Positions 40,568-49,886 of a stretch of 64,000 nt of DNA are shown one piece after another (the stretch's first letter is position 1; every line of letters starts with the position of its first letter). Under the pieces are notes generated by a model. It saw nothing but the letters and a program-made list of their open reading frames with translations, ran no database searches and was not told the DNA's origin. The translations under genes were made by a program, and so were the position numbers. The DNA is from an uncultured Burkholderiales bacterium (GTDB taxonomy: Bacteria; Pseudomonadota; Gammaproteobacteria; Burkholderiales; Burkholderiaceae_C), in contig CALTTG010000003.1 of assembly GCA_943908475.1 (NCBI GenBank), forward strand, positions 62,001-126,000. The letters run 5' to 3'.

Positions 40568-41119
40568 ATGGATGCCCACCACGTGACTGAACAATGGATG
40601 CGCGAAGAACAGGCCGTGCGCGCCCGCCTGCGCCCCACCGATGCGCCGCGCCCCACGCTGCGGATGGCGGAGTTGTCTGGGCTGGAGGTCCTGAACGCCA
40701 TCTTCGCGGGCGAACTGCCGCCGCCGCCCATCGGCGAAACGCTGGACTTCTTGCCCATTCGCATGGCACCTGGCGAGGCGGTGTTTCAAGGGCGCCCACA
40801 GCGGCGGCACTACAACCCATTGGGCACCGTGCACGGCGGCTGGTTTGCCACCCTGCTCGACTCGGCCGTGGGCTGCGCCATCCACACCACGCTGCCAGCC
40901 GGTCGCGGCTACACCACGCTGGAGCTCAAGGTCAACCTGGTGCGCGCACTGACCGACGCGGTGCCCCTGGTGCGTGCGGAAGGCAAAGTCATCCACGCAG
41001 GACGCCAGACCGGCACCGCCGAAGGCCGCATCGTGGGGCCCGATGGCAAGCTCTATGCCCATGCCACCACCACCTGCCTGATCTTCGACCTGCCTCCGGC
41101 GGGCCCTCAGCGCGCGTGA
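40568..41119 (+). CDS. PaaI-family thioesterase
   Basis: A 183-residue hotdog-fold protein. The core has HGGWFATLLDSAVGCAIHT, which carries the catalytic region of PaaI-type acyl-CoA thioesterases, and TTLELKVNLVRALT. An N-terminal helix of ~40 residues is longer than in minimal PaaI. ATG 40568 has AAGGA upstream. It follows the MFS gene by 37 bases and may be co-transcribed. The 3' end overlaps the convergent LysR gene by 13 bases. Confidence 0.8.
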   Translation: MDAHHVTEQWMREEQAVRARLRPTDAPRPTLRMAELSGLEVLNAIFAGELPPPPIGETLDFLPIRMAPGEAVFQGRPQRRHYNPLGTVHGGWFATLLDSAVGCAIHTTLPAGRGYTTLELKVNLVRALTDAVPLVRAEGKVIHAGRQTGTAEGRIVGPDGKLYAHATTTCLIFDLPPAGPQRA

Positions 41120-42081
41120 ACCACCTTGCCCTCGGGAGGTGCCAACTGCCCCACCAGGAAGTCCACCATGGCCCTGAGCTTGGGGGGCACCACCCGCTGC
41201 GGCGGCCACAAGGCCCAGGCTTGTGCGCCAAACGCGCCCTGTGGCGCCCATGCGGGCAAGGCTTCTCGCAAGCGCCCTGTGGCCAGGTCATCGGCCACCA
41301 CGAAACGCGGCAACAAGCCGAGCCCCATGTCGGCCAACAGCAAGTCACGCACCACATCGCTGCTGTTGACCAAGACCGGGCCTGACACGGCCACGGTGCA
41401 GACCTGCCCCTCGTGCCTGCTGGTGCGCGCCCCAGCACGCGTCGCAAAGCCCCAGGTCATGGGCTTGCCCGGCTGACTCACCCCAAAGGGCAGGCACGGC
41501 AGGTCGACCAACTGCTCGGGGTGCGACAGCCGCTTGCCGCGCAAGAAGCGCGGCGAGGCGCACAACACGAAGTCAAAGGCATGAATGGGGCGCCCAGCCA
41601 AGGCGCCAGGGGGCTCGTCGGTGAGCCGAATGGCCAAATCCAGCCCCTCTTCCCACAAGTCAACATGCCGATTGACCAGCAACAGTTCAACCTGGATCTC
41701 TGGATGCTGGCGATGAAACGCAGGCAGCAGTGGCCCCAACACGTGCTTGCCATACGACACCGAGGCGGTCATGCGCAAACACCCTGAGGGCCGGGAGGCG
41801 AGCGACGACAACGAGGCCGAGGCATCTTCCATGGCACGCACCATCGTGGCCGCATGCTCGTACAAGACCCGACCTGCTTCCGTGACGGTCATGCGCCGAG
41901 TGGTGCGGTGCAATAGCGAGACACCCAGGCGAAGCTCCAGGCGCTGGATCTGCTTGCTGACGGCCGATTTGCCCAGCCCCAACGCCTGAGCGGCGGCCGT
42001 AAAGCCCCGGGTCTCGACCACCTTCGCAAACACCAACAGATCGGCCACGTGCTGGCTTTGCGGCAGAAAGGCGTCGCCCAT
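41107..42081 (-). CDS. LysR-family transcriptional regulator
   Basis: A 324-residue LysR protein with a canonical N-terminal helix-turn-helix (FTAAAQALGLGKSAVSKQIQ, residues ~27-46), then a linker and substrate-binding domain starting SGCLRMTASVSYGKHVLGPL. The type resembles regulators of the DmlR/CrgA group. It is divergent from two tautomerase-like genes across ~96 bases and probably controls them. A small overlap with the thioesterase gene is tail to tail. Confidence 0.83.
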   Translation of the reverse strand: MGDAFLPQSQHVADLLVFAKVVETRGFTAAAQALGLGKSAVSKQIQRLELRLGVSLLHRTTRRMTVTEAGRVLYEHAATMVRAMEDASASLSSLASRPSGCLRMTASVSYGKHVLGPLLPAFHRQHPEIQVELLLVNRHVDLWEEGLDLAIRLTDEPPGALAGRPIHAFDFVLCASPRFLRGKRLSHPEQLVDLPCLPFGVSQPGKPMTWGFATRAGARTSRHEGQVCTVAVSGPVLVNSSDVVRDLLLADMGLGLLPRFVVADDLATGRLREALPAWAPQGAFGAQAWALWPPQRVVPPKLRAMVDFLVGQLAPPEGKVVHAR

Positions 42082-42177
42082 TGTTTCCCCCTTGGAAACG
42101 GTGAAGTGTTTTCACAGCATATTGTCCATTCGCGGCAATGCCAAGACGATGAAGGCCTCATCACCCCGGAGCCCACC

Positions 42178-42588
42178 ATGCCCCTTCTGACCCTCGACCT
42201 CTGCAGCGAACCCTTGACGCCTGCACAACGCCACACCGTGCAACAAGGCTTGACGCACCTGATGACATCCCGGCTGGGCAAAGTGGCCCAACTGACCGTG
42301 GTGCAACTGCGCGAACACGCCGACCGATCGATGTGGTCCGTGGGCGGGCGCCCCTTGGCCCACGATGAATGGTGTGCCAGCCTGCACGTGAGCATCACCG
42401 AAGGCACCAACGACCTCACCCAGCACAGCGAGTTTCTGGCAGCGGCGCATGCGCTGCTGCAAACCACCCTGGGCAGCCCACCCTCGGCCCCGCTGTACAT
42501 CGTGTTGAACAACGTGCCTGCGGCACACTGGGGCTACGGAGGCCAGACCCAAGCCAGCCGACGTGTGACCGCCCACGCACCCCATTGA
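42178..42588 (+). CDS. Tautomerase-superfamily protein with Pro1
   Basis: A 136-residue tautomerase-like protein. After removal of Met the first residue is the catalytic-type proline (MPLLTLDLC), and the two-half beta-alpha-beta pattern is visible, although length and sequence are atypical of 4-oxalocrotonate tautomerase. It is longer than the classical 62-residue subunit, like the fused malonate-semialdehyde-decarboxylase/CaaD-type members. It starts 12 bases before a second family member. Substrate unknown. Confidence 0.68.
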   Translation: MPLLTLDLCSEPLTPAQRHTVQQGLTHLMTSRLGKVAQLTVVQLREHADRSMWSVGGRPLAHDEWCASLHVSITEGTNDLTQHSEFLAAAHALLQTTLGSPPSAPLYIVLNNVPAAHWGYGGQTQASRRVTAHAPH

Positions 42589-42600
42589 GAACCACCCACC

Positions 42601-42990
42601 ATGGCCCAAGTCAAAATCTACGCCCGGTGCAGCCTGCTCCAACACAGCCAGCCACTCATCTCTCAAGCGATTCATGCCGCCGTGGTGTCGGCGCTGCAGT
42701 ACCCACCCGACAAGAAGTTTCACCGCTTCTTTCCCATGGCAGACAGTGACTTCATTCACCCCACCGACCGAAGCGAGCGTTACACCATCATCGAGGTGTC
42801 GATGTTTGAAGGCCGCAGCGAGGCCGCCAAGCGGGCATTGATCCAGGCCCTGTTTGACCACCTGAAGCAGGTGGCTGCCATCGAACCACAAGATGTGGAA
42901 ATCACCCTTTTTGAGACCCCTCGCGTCAACTGGGGCATTCGAGGCGTGAACGGAGAGGACCTGACCTTGGGGTATGCGGTGACGGTGTGA
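42601..42990 (+). CDS. Tautomerase-superfamily protein lacking Pro1
   Basis: A 129-residue protein of the same superfamily: MAQVKIYARCSLLQHSQPLI, then YTIIEVSMFEGRSEAAKRAL and the conserved end EITLFETPRVNWGIRG. The residue after Met is Ala, so the usual catalytic N-terminal proline is missing. It might pair with the upstream Pro1-containing protein as a mixed oligomer, or have lost enzymatic activity. Both genes are translated in tandem, 12 bases apart. Confidence 0.72.
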   Translation: MAQVKIYARCSLLQHSQPLISQAIHAAVVSALQYPPDKKFHRFFPMADSDFIHPTDRSERYTIIEVSMFEGRSEAAKRALIQALFDHLKQVAAIEPQDVEITLFETPRVNWGIRGVNGEDLTLGYAVTV

Positions 42991-43005
42991 GTGAGAGGGG
43001 GCAGG

Positions 43006-43704
43006 TCAGTCATGCTTGCGCAGTTCAGCCGATGACAGAGACACAGCATAGATGGCAGGCGCGTTGAGCACAGGTGCGTGTGCGCCATGTCGAGCAATCT
43101 GTAGCATTGCTTGGCCGATGACCTCGGTGCTGAGCACATGCGATGGCAACAGCTTTCTCCCGACCGTGAGCAAAGGACCCAGCACCTTGTAGAAGACTCG
43201 GTAAGAATCCGTTTTCGAAACCTGATTGTTCAGCGGCTGGATGATGGCGGGCCTGATTGCGTGAACGCGTTTGAAGGGAAGGCGAAGAAGTGCGTTCTCG
43301 GTCTTGCCTCGCACGCGTGCCCACATGGAATGACCTTGCTCGCTGCTATCAGCGCCAGCTCCAGAGACGTACACGAACGTGGCGTTGGGGCTGAGCTTGG
43401 CCAAGCGCTCCGCCAGCAACAGCGTCAATCGGTAGGTCACGACGGTGTACTGTTCTTCCGTCATACCGGATGACGACACGCCCAAGCAATAAAAACAGGC
43501 ATCCACACCGCGCAGTTCATCGTCCAAGATAGTAGAGGGGTCGATTGCGAAGTTGGGCCGCACGGATTGAACAAGCTTGGCATGAGCCATGGCAAGTGCT
43601 GTACGGCCAACCGAGACCACTTGTTCGACATCGGGCGCACGAAGGCACTCTCGCAGTACGCCACCGCCCACCATCCCTGAAGCTCCAAATATCAGAACGC
43701 GCAT
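43006..43704 (-). CDS. NAD(P)-binding oxidoreductase-like protein
   Basis: A 232-residue Rossmann-fold protein, beginning with the dinucleotide motif FGASGMVGGGVLREC (residues 6-20). It resembles the atypical SDR/NAD(P)H-binding group related to TIP30. GVDACFYCLGVSSSGMTEEQY and the VYVSGAGADSS strand are typical, and an active-site Tyr may be elsewhere. It is the last gene of a three-gene operon (SDR, AraC, this gene), 11 bases after the AraC gene. Confidence 0.75.
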   Translation of the reverse strand: MRVLIFGASGMVGGGVLRECLRAPDVEQVVSVGRTALAMAHAKLVQSVRPNFAIDPSTILDDELRGVDACFYCLGVSSSGMTEEQYTVVTYRLTLLLAERLAKLSPNATFVYVSGAGADSSEQGHSMWARVRGKTENALLRLPFKRVHAIRPAIIQPLNNQVSKTDSYRVFYKVLGPLLTVGRKLLPSHVLSTEVIGQAMLQIARHGAHAPVLNAPAIYAVSLSSAELRKHD

Positions 43705-43715
43705 GGTTGACTCGC

Positions 43716-44741
43716 CTAGATGTCGTTGTGACCGACCGCAGCGTGTGCATCACGCCAATCGGAAGGGGTTTGGTTCTCCCATTGCCTGAAGGCACGGAAG
43801 AATGAGTTCTGATCCTCGTAGCCCAGCAAATAGGCAATTTCGATCAGCGTCAGTGAGCTGTCTGCCAGATGCTCGAGCGCCATCTGATGTCGGGTCTGAC
43901 TCACCAATGTTTGGAAGCTGACGCCTTCATCCGTCAGGCGGCGTTGTAGAGATCGTTCGCTCATCGCAAGTTCAGCGGCCACCGAGCGAATATCCGGGCG
44001 ACCGGCTGTCAAACGACGTCGCAGAACCCACTTGGTCTGCTCCGCCACAGAATCGGAAGCTCCGTGATGCCTGAGGCGCCTGTCCAGTTCCGGTGCAAGA
44101 ACATCGAGCAGTTCCTTGTTGTGAGTGATGAAAAGCTTGTCGAGGTCTTCTCGTCGGAACGCCATGCAGTCGACCTTCGTGTCGAACTTGATCTCACAGC
44201 TGAAGTACCTCTCGAGTGCCGACCTTGACGCGGCCGGACGAGCGAGCTCCAGCGACAGAGGTGCGAGTCGCTCACCTGTTCCTCTGCGGCCCAGTTCCAC
44301 GAACGACGCCATCGTCGCGTCAACCAACGAACGCGGGGCCACTTCTGACTCTCCATGAGGCCACCGGATGACGAGCTCACCATGGTCAGCAAAATCTTTG
44401 ACCGAAACTTCCTCGGGTGCGCACAAGCGCTTGAAACGGGCAACCCGACTCAGTGCGTCGCGGAACGTGCGTGCGTGCTGTGCCGCGACAAAAGCGAGAG
44501 GCATCACAGCCCCGTCCAGCCCCGTTGCAATGCGAAGGCCAATGGTCGAGTCTTGGCTGACCGCTTCGATGGCCCGCCACAGGGCGAAGAACTGCGTCGT
44601 GGCAATCGGCGCGTCGTTCCTCAGGACGCTCAGTGGCAGGTTCGCGCGTCGAATGACCTCTGCACGGTCAACCCCTGTCCGCTTGAGGCCCTCCCACAGC
44701 GTGGCCGGAATCTTCAACTTGTCTGGAACGGTGCTGTTCAT
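43716..44741 (-). CDS. AraC-family regulator
   Basis: A 341-residue AraC protein with an arabinose-binding-like N-terminal domain and a C-terminal double helix-turn-helix (AAELAMSERSLQRRLTDEGV and IAYLLGYEDQNSFFRAFRQW). It lies between two oxidoreductase genes with only 5 and 11 base gaps, an unusual arrangement, so it probably controls its own operon. The inducer is unknown. Confidence 0.82.
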   Translation of the reverse strand: MNSTVPDKLKIPATLWEGLKRTGVDRAEVIRRANLPLSVLRNDAPIATTQFFALWRAIEAVSQDSTIGLRIATGLDGAVMPLAFVAAQHARTFRDALSRVARFKRLCAPEEVSVKDFADHGELVIRWPHGESEVAPRSLVDATMASFVELGRRGTGERLAPLSLELARPAASRSALERYFSCEIKFDTKVDCMAFRREDLDKLFITHNKELLDVLAPELDRRLRHHGASDSVAEQTKWVLRRRLTAGRPDIRSVAAELAMSERSLQRRLTDEGVSFQTLVSQTRHQMALEHLADSSLTLIEIAYLLGYEDQNSFFRAFRQWENQTPSDWRDAHAAVGHNDI

Positions 44742-44746
44742 TGCCC

Positions 44747-45511
44747 TTACTTTGCTTGGAAGCCGCCATCCACGTTGAGGATGTGACCGGTGACGAAGCT
44801 GGCTTCCTCTGACAGCAGCCAGCAGATGGCGTTGGCGACTTCTTCGGGGCGGCCCAGGCGATTCATGGGGTGCATCGCCGAGATGCTTGCCTCGTTGTAG
44901 TTGGGGTCGCTGCCGCTGAGCTGGACGGCGATGATGTCGGTCTTGATGGCGCCAGGAGCCACGCCGTTGATTCGGATGCCTTGAGTCGCGTGATCCAGGG
45001 CAGACGACTTGGTCAGGCCCACCACTGCGTGCTTGGTCGAGGCGTACGGTGCACTCCAGGGGATGCCATTCAGACCGGCGATGGACGCCAGGTTGACGAT
45101 GGCGCCGCCACCTTGCTTGGCCATCTGAACGAGTTCGTGTTTCATGCTGAAGTACACGCCCATGATGTTGGTCTCGACCATCTCACGGTAGTTTTCACTG
45201 CTCGACTGCACAAGGGTGCCAGTCTCGTTGGAGACGCCTGCGTTATTGACCGCCATGTCGAGGCGACCGAATTCAGCCACGATGCTGTCAATCATCTTCT
45301 TGACCGCGGCTTCATCGGCCACGTCGTTTTGCACGAAGCGAACCTGTGCACCGTTGCGGGCCGCAGCGGAAACCTCGGCGACGGCTGCCTTGCCAACTTC
45401 GGCACGACGACCGCTCAAGATGACTGTGACACCTTTGGCGGCAAGCTTGAGTGCGACGGCTTTGCCGATGCCAGTGGCACCGCCAGTGATCAGGGCTACT
45501 TGATTGGACAT
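44747..45511 (-). CDS. Short-chain dehydrogenase/reductase (SDR)
   Basis: A 254-residue classical SDR: TGGATGIGKA (9-18), the NNAG motif in AVNNAGVSNE, catalytic Ser in NLASIAGLNG, Tyr-x-x-x-Lys in APYASTKHAV, and a C-terminal DGGFQAK end. It resembles glucose-1-dehydrogenase/cyclopentanol-type reductases; substrate unknown. ATG 45511 has AGGAG upstream. It is the first gene of the operon with the AraC and NAD(P)-binding genes. The ~246-base upstream region to chrA holds no gene I recognise, only AT-richer DNA, presumably its promoter. Confidence 0.84.
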   Translation of the reverse strand: MSNQVALITGGATGIGKAVALKLAAKGVTVILSGRRAEVGKAAVAEVSAAARNGAQVRFVQNDVADEAAVKKMIDSIVAEFGRLDMAVNNAGVSNETGTLVQSSSENYREMVETNIMGVYFSMKHELVQMAKQGGGAIVNLASIAGLNGIPWSAPYASTKHAVVGLTKSSALDHATQGIRINGVAPGAIKTDIIAVQLSGSDPNYNEASISAMHPMNRLGRPEEVANAICWLLSEEASFVTGHILNVDGGFQAK

Positions 45512-45757
45512 TTCAGACTCCTTTTGATGGATCGAGAGAAGATCGCGGGATGGAAGAAGTCTAGGAGTTCGATGGCATGAGTCACATTCAGATCGCGCCA
45601 CATGATATGCAAAGTACGCCAACCATGGGTTGGGCCAACTGCTTGGTCCGAAGTTGCCGGGCAGTCTGGTGCAGTCATCCGCCAGCGTTCGCTGTCAAAC
45701 GATCAGGGAAACAGCATCGAATCAGCGTCGTTGCGAATGGGTGGCGTGTGCCGTGGT

Positions 45758-47119
45758 TCAGCCCGCAAGCCCCCACTGGAAGGCCATGCCGGCCATGCCT
45801 GCACCTGCCACGACCGGAATGACACCCACCTTGAATCGGAACAGTGCCACAGCGGCCAGCACGCCAATGACCGCACCGGCCCACTCGAACGGGCCGCCGA
45901 ACCCCTGCGGCCAGAGCACGTGGTACGCGAAGAACACCGCCAGGTTCACGATGACGCCGACCACCGCAGCCGTGATCCCCGTCAGGGGGGCCGTGAACGT
46001 GAGCTTGCCGTGCGTCGACTCGATGAAGGGCCCGCCCAGCAAGATGAAGCAGAACGAAGGCAGGAAGGTGAAGAAGGTCACCACCGTGGCCGCCACAGCC
46101 CCGGCCAGGAACAGCGAGTCGCTGCCGAAGATCTGCGTGGTCCAGCCACCGACGAACGCCACAAAGGCCACCACCATGATCAGCGGCCCCGGCGTGGTTT
46201 CGCCCAGCGCCAGGCCATCGATCATCTGCGACGCGGTGAGCCATTGGAAATGGTCAACCGCGCCCTGGTGGACGTAAGGCAGCACGGCATAGGCGCCGCC
46301 AAAGGTGAGCAGCGCCGCCTTGGTGAAAAACCAGCCCATCTGGGTGAGCACACCGCTCCAACCGTACATGGCGGTCAGCCCGCCCAATGCCACGGCCCAC
46401 AGCGTGAGGCTGACGACCAGCACCATGCGGCATCGCGCCCAGGTGAAACGCGCGTGTGCAGGGGGTGGCGTGTCGTCGTCGATCAACGCAGGGCCATGCC
46501 CCTTCTTGGCGGCATCATGCCCCCCACCTGCCTTGAACTTATCGGGCGCCACCTTGCCGCCCACGTGGCCGATCAGGCCAGCGATCAGCACAATCAGCGG
46601 AAAGGGCAGGCTCAAGGCAAAGATGGCGACGAAGGACGCCGCCGCCATCGTCCACAGCCAGGTGTTGTTGAGTGTGCGTGAGCCCACTCGCCAAGCCGCA
46701 TGCACCACCAGCGCTGTCACGGCAGGCTTGATGCCGAAGAACAGCCCAGCAATGGCCGGCACGCTGCCGAAGGCCATGTAGAGCCACGACAGCGCAATCA
46801 GCAGCAACAGCGAAGGCAGCACGAACAAGCCACCAGCAACGATGCCGCCCCAGGTGCGATGCATCAGCCAGCCCAGGTAGGTGGCCAACTGCTGAGCCTC
46901 GGGCCCAGGCAGCACCATGCAGTAATTCAAGGCATGCAGGAAGCGGTTTTCCGAGATCCAGCGGCGCCGCTCGACCAACTCTTCATGCATGAGGGCAATC
47001 TGCCCTGCGGGCCCGCCAAAGCTGATGCAGCCGAGTTGGAGCCAGAAACGGAAAGCTTCCGCCCGGGTGATGGGCGGTGCCGAGGTGGCTGTGTTGGGGG
47101 GCTGGTGATCCGTGGTCAT
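45758..47119 (-). CDS. chrA: Chromate transporter ChrA
   Basis: A 453-residue two-domain CHR protein with the expected duplicated halves: FRFWLQLGCISFGGPAGQIA plus LHALNYCMVLPGPEAQQLAT in the first, and MGWFFTKAALLTFGGAYAVL plus MIDGLALGETTPGPLIMVV in the second. ChrA exports chromate, coupled to proton or sulphate exchange, giving chromate resistance. A cytoplasmic loop rich in Lys, Asp and Pro (residues ~200-225) separates the halves. No chrB or chrR is beside it; the AraC gene 53 bases upstream on the same strand is the nearest regulator. Confidence 0.9.
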   Translation of the reverse strand: MTTDHQPPNTATSAPPITRAEAFRFWLQLGCISFGGPAGQIALMHEELVERRRWISENRFLHALNYCMVLPGPEAQQLATYLGWLMHRTWGGIVAGGLFVLPSLLLLIALSWLYMAFGSVPAIAGLFFGIKPAVTALVVHAAWRVGSRTLNNTWLWTMAAASFVAIFALSLPFPLIVLIAGLIGHVGGKVAPDKFKAGGGHDAAKKGHGPALIDDDTPPPAHARFTWARCRMVLVVSLTLWAVALGGLTAMYGWSGVLTQMGWFFTKAALLTFGGAYAVLPYVHQGAVDHFQWLTASQMIDGLALGETTPGPLIMVVAFVAFVGGWTTQIFGSDSLFLAGAVAATVVTFFTFLPSFCFILLGGPFIESTHGKLTFTAPLTGITAAVVGVIVNLAVFFAYHVLWPQGFGGPFEWAGAVIGVLAAVALFRFKVGVIPVVAGAGMAGMAFQWGLAG

Positions 47120-47172
47120 GAGGGGTCATCCATGCGCCCAGGCAGGTGTCGAAGACAGATGGCTCGGGCAGC

Positions 47173-48207
47173 TCATGGCAGCCCTGCTCGCCAGGCACTG
47201 GGCGTGAGCCCTGTCCATTGCTTGAACGCACGGGTGAAGTTCGCTGGGTCGGCATAACCCAGCATCTGCGCGATCTGCGCCACCTCCAGAGCTGGGCGCT
47301 TCAGCAACGACAGGGCATCTCTGCGGCGCGCCACGTTGAGAAGGTCCATGTAGCCCACCCCCTGATCACGCAGCCGGCGACGCAAGGTCCGGGTGCTCAT
47401 GTGCAGCCGTTCGGCCAAGGCCTCGAAACTGGGGTAGCCGTCGACCTGCCGAACCAACTCGTGTCGCACCCGTTCTGCGATGTCGTCCATGCGCTGACCC
47501 AGCAGCCGCTCCAACTGCTCGCATTGGCTCAATGCGTCGTTCAACGCCAGCGCACTGGCGTTCGCAAGCGGGGCATCCAGCAGGTGCTCAGGAAGTCGGA
47601 TGCAGCAGGCCGGCATGCCCCAGTGCACGTTGCCCAAACGATCGCGCACAGCGTTGGCCCAAGGCGGCTTGTCGAAATCGAACCAGATGACCATGTCCTC
47701 TGGCGCACCGCCGTGCAGGCCCAGGATGCCCCGGGCAAAGCCCGCCACCATGGCCTCCAGCACGGTGTGGCGGTGTGCGGCCGGGACCAGGGCTGGCAGT
47801 GTTTGAAAAGACAGCGTGCAGACCTTGTCGACGGTCGACATGCCCAGCGTCAGCCCCATGCCATAGAAGCGCCAAAAACGGCGGCACAAAGCGAGGGCCT
47901 CGCGCCCTGTCGGGCTGGACAACACGGCAGCGCCCAGCGGCCCCAACGCCGTCGGAGGGATCCGCCAGCCCATCTCGACGCCAATGCACACCTGAGGCCC
48001 GAGCAAGTTGCCGACGGCGCTCAGCAGGCACAGGTATTCGGGCATCGACAGCTCATGTCCCGATGCGATGCGCGAAGCGGAAATCCCAGCGCGTCGCAGG
48101 ACCTGCTGTCGCGCATGCCCATGTTCCTCTGCCAGCGCCAGGTAGCTGCGCGTGAACAGCGCAGGAACCGTGACTGCGGGCAGGGATGCGTTCTCGGAAG
48201 GGGGCAT
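47173..48207 (-). CDS. AraC-family regulator upstream of chrA
   Basis: A 344-residue AraC protein: an N-terminal ligand-binding domain and a C-terminal double helix-turn-helix (FEALAERLHMSTRTLRRRLR, IAQMLGYADPANFTRAFKQW). Start candidates are ATG 48207 and TTG 48237; neither has a strong ribosome site. It is divergent from the amidase gene and upstream of chrA on the same strand; either may be its target. Confidence 0.8.
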   Translation of the reverse strand: MPPSENASLPAVTVPALFTRSYLALAEEHGHARQQVLRRAGISASRIASGHELSMPEYLCLLSAVGNLLGPQVCIGVEMGWRIPPTALGPLGAAVLSSPTGREALALCRRFWRFYGMGLTLGMSTVDKVCTLSFQTLPALVPAAHRHTVLEAMVAGFARGILGLHGGAPEDMVIWFDFDKPPWANAVRDRLGNVHWGMPACCIRLPEHLLDAPLANASALALNDALSQCEQLERLLGQRMDDIAERVRHELVRQVDGYPSFEALAERLHMSTRTLRRRLRDQGVGYMDLLNVARRRDALSLLKRPALEVAQIAQMLGYADPANFTRAFKQWTGLTPSAWRAGLP

Positions 48208-48319
48208 CGGTCGTGACTGGTTGGCCGAAATTGACAAGCATTATGGCCGCAGAGGCTCTCACACCGTGCCGGGCCGCACGTCAACAATCCCACGTCGCCA
48301 ACAAGAAGGACCGCCCAGG

Positions 48320-49819
48320 ATGAGTGCCCCCCACAACTTGCGAAGCGCCAGGGATCTTGCCAAGGATTTGGCGGCCGGACGCCTGGGAAGCCGAGAGCTG
48401 CTGGAGCAGCATCTGTCCAGGATCCAAGACGGCAATGCCTCCGTCAATGCCGTGGTTGCGGTGGCCCTGGAGCAGGCCCGCATCCGAGCCGACGAGGCCG
48501 ATGCCGCCACCCGTCGGGGCGAGTGCTGGGGGCCGCTGCATGGCATGCCGATGACGATCAAGGACACGTGGGAGGTGCCCGGCATGCCTTGTACCGCAGG
48601 CGCACCAGAGTACGCCAACCACCGCCCGCGGCAGCCTGCGCCCGTGGTGCAGCGGCTCCAGCAAGCAGGCGCCATCATCTTTGGCAAAACCAACGTGCCT
48701 TACAAGGCGCTGGACATCCAGACCGACAATCCGGTCTACGGTCTCAGCCGCAACCCATGGGCGCCAGAGCTGACCACGGGTGGCTCATCGGGTGGTGCGG
48801 CCGCAGCGCTTGCATGCGGCTTCACACCATTGGAAGTCGGCAGCGACATCGGGGGGTCGATCCGCATTCCAGCCCACTTCTGTGGCGTCTATGGACACAA
48901 GACCACGCACGGGATCATCTCGATGCGCGGCCACATCCCGGGCGACCCAGGACACATCGGCGAGCCGGACCTCGGGGTGGCCGGCCCCATGGCGCGCAGC
49001 GCAGACGATCTCGCGCTGTTGCTGGACATCATCACGGTGCCTCCACCCGGCACGCAGCCCGGCTGGCGACTGGATCTTCCGCCACCGAGGCACGATCGTC
49101 TGGCTGATTTCCGGGTCTTGATGTGGACAGAAGACGACGATTGCCCCATTGATTCGCGCCTGGCCACCGCGTACGGGAATCTTGCTGCACAGCTTTCACA
49201 AGCAGGGGCCAAAGTGAGCCGCGGCACCCCTGCCAACTTGGGACTCATGGACCTCTACCCCAACTACACCTTGCAGATGGGGGCACTGATGAAGGCCTGG
49301 CTGACGAGGGGTGAGCGGATGGCAAAGGGCATGGTGGCGCCAGCCATGGGTGGGACGCCGGCTTTGCTGCGGACGTTGGCGAAGGTCATGGATTCGCCCA
49401 AATGCATCGACAAGTTCGTGGAAGGCATGACCATGAGCCACAGCCGTTGGCTGAGCGTGATCGAAGATTCGCTCGTGCTGCGAGAACGGTTCATGGCCGC
49501 TTTTGAGCAATACGACGTGATCCTGGCTCCCCCCACGATGACCACCGCCTTCCCCCACGACGCCTCGCTCTTCGCCACACGCAAGGTGACGGTCGACGGG
49601 CGCGCCCGCCATTACAGCGACCTCTTCATGTGGATTGCCCCTGCCACGGTGCTGGGCCTGCCGGCCACCAGCGCACCAGTCGCTCGAACATCGGAAGGGC
49701 TGCCGGTCAATGTGCAGATCATCGGCGCTCCCTACGAGGACCGGAAGACCATCCAGTTTGCCAAGTTGTTGTCCGAGATGCGAGGAGAGGTGTTGGCGCC
49801 GATGGCGGGGCGGCGGTAA
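48320..49819 (+). CDS. Amidase-signature family enzyme
   Basis: A 499-residue amidase with the Ser-cisSer-Lys triad: Lys81 (PMTIKDTWEV), the glycine/serine loop TTGGSSGGAAAALACG with Ser156-Ser157, and Ser180 in GSDIGGSIRIPA. The family hydrolyses amide bonds, from indoleacetamide to glutamyl-tRNA. No partner GatB/GatC genes are near, so it is probably a catabolic amidase. ATG 48320 has AAGGA ~8 bases upstream; upstream frame to 48152 is not coding. Confidence 0.85.
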   Translation: MSAPHNLRSARDLAKDLAAGRLGSRELLEQHLSRIQDGNASVNAVVAVALEQARIRADEADAATRRGECWGPLHGMPMTIKDTWEVPGMPCTAGAPEYANHRPRQPAPVVQRLQQAGAIIFGKTNVPYKALDIQTDNPVYGLSRNPWAPELTTGGSSGGAAAALACGFTPLEVGSDIGGSIRIPAHFCGVYGHKTTHGIISMRGHIPGDPGHIGEPDLGVAGPMARSADDLALLLDIITVPPPGTQPGWRLDLPPPRHDRLADFRVLMWTEDDDCPIDSRLATAYGNLAAQLSQAGAKVSRGTPANLGLMDLYPNYTLQMGALMKAWLTRGERMAKGMVAPAMGGTPALLRTLAKVMDSPKCIDKFVEGMTMSHSRWLSVIEDSLVLRERFMAAFEQYDVILAPPTMTTAFPHDASLFATRKVTVDGRARHYSDLFMWIAPATVLGLPATSAPVARTSEGLPVNVQIIGAPYEDRKTIQFAKLLSEMRGEVLAPMAGRR

Positions 49820-49826
49820 GAGAAGC

Positions 49827-49848
49827 ACGGGGCTGCAGAGCGCCCCGT
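49827..49848. terminator. Hairpin between convergent amidase and lipA
   Basis: ACGGGGC (49827-49833) pairs exactly with GCCCCGT (49842-49848) around an 8-base loop, in the 67-base gap between the two converging genes. There is no clear U-run on either side; it may end transcription from both directions. Confidence 0.45.
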
Positions 49849-49886
49849 CGGCCTGATCGCGCCATGCACCAGACGCTTTGCAGCGA

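Noticed and set aside
39312..40586. 424-codon plus-strand frame inside the MFS gene
   Set aside because: Arg/Gly/His/Pro-rich out-of-frame shadow; the MFS frame has the helices and motifs.
45512..45757. Short open frames in the gap between the SDR and chrA
   Set aside because: No ribosome site, no motif and no codon bias. It is best read as promoter and spacer.
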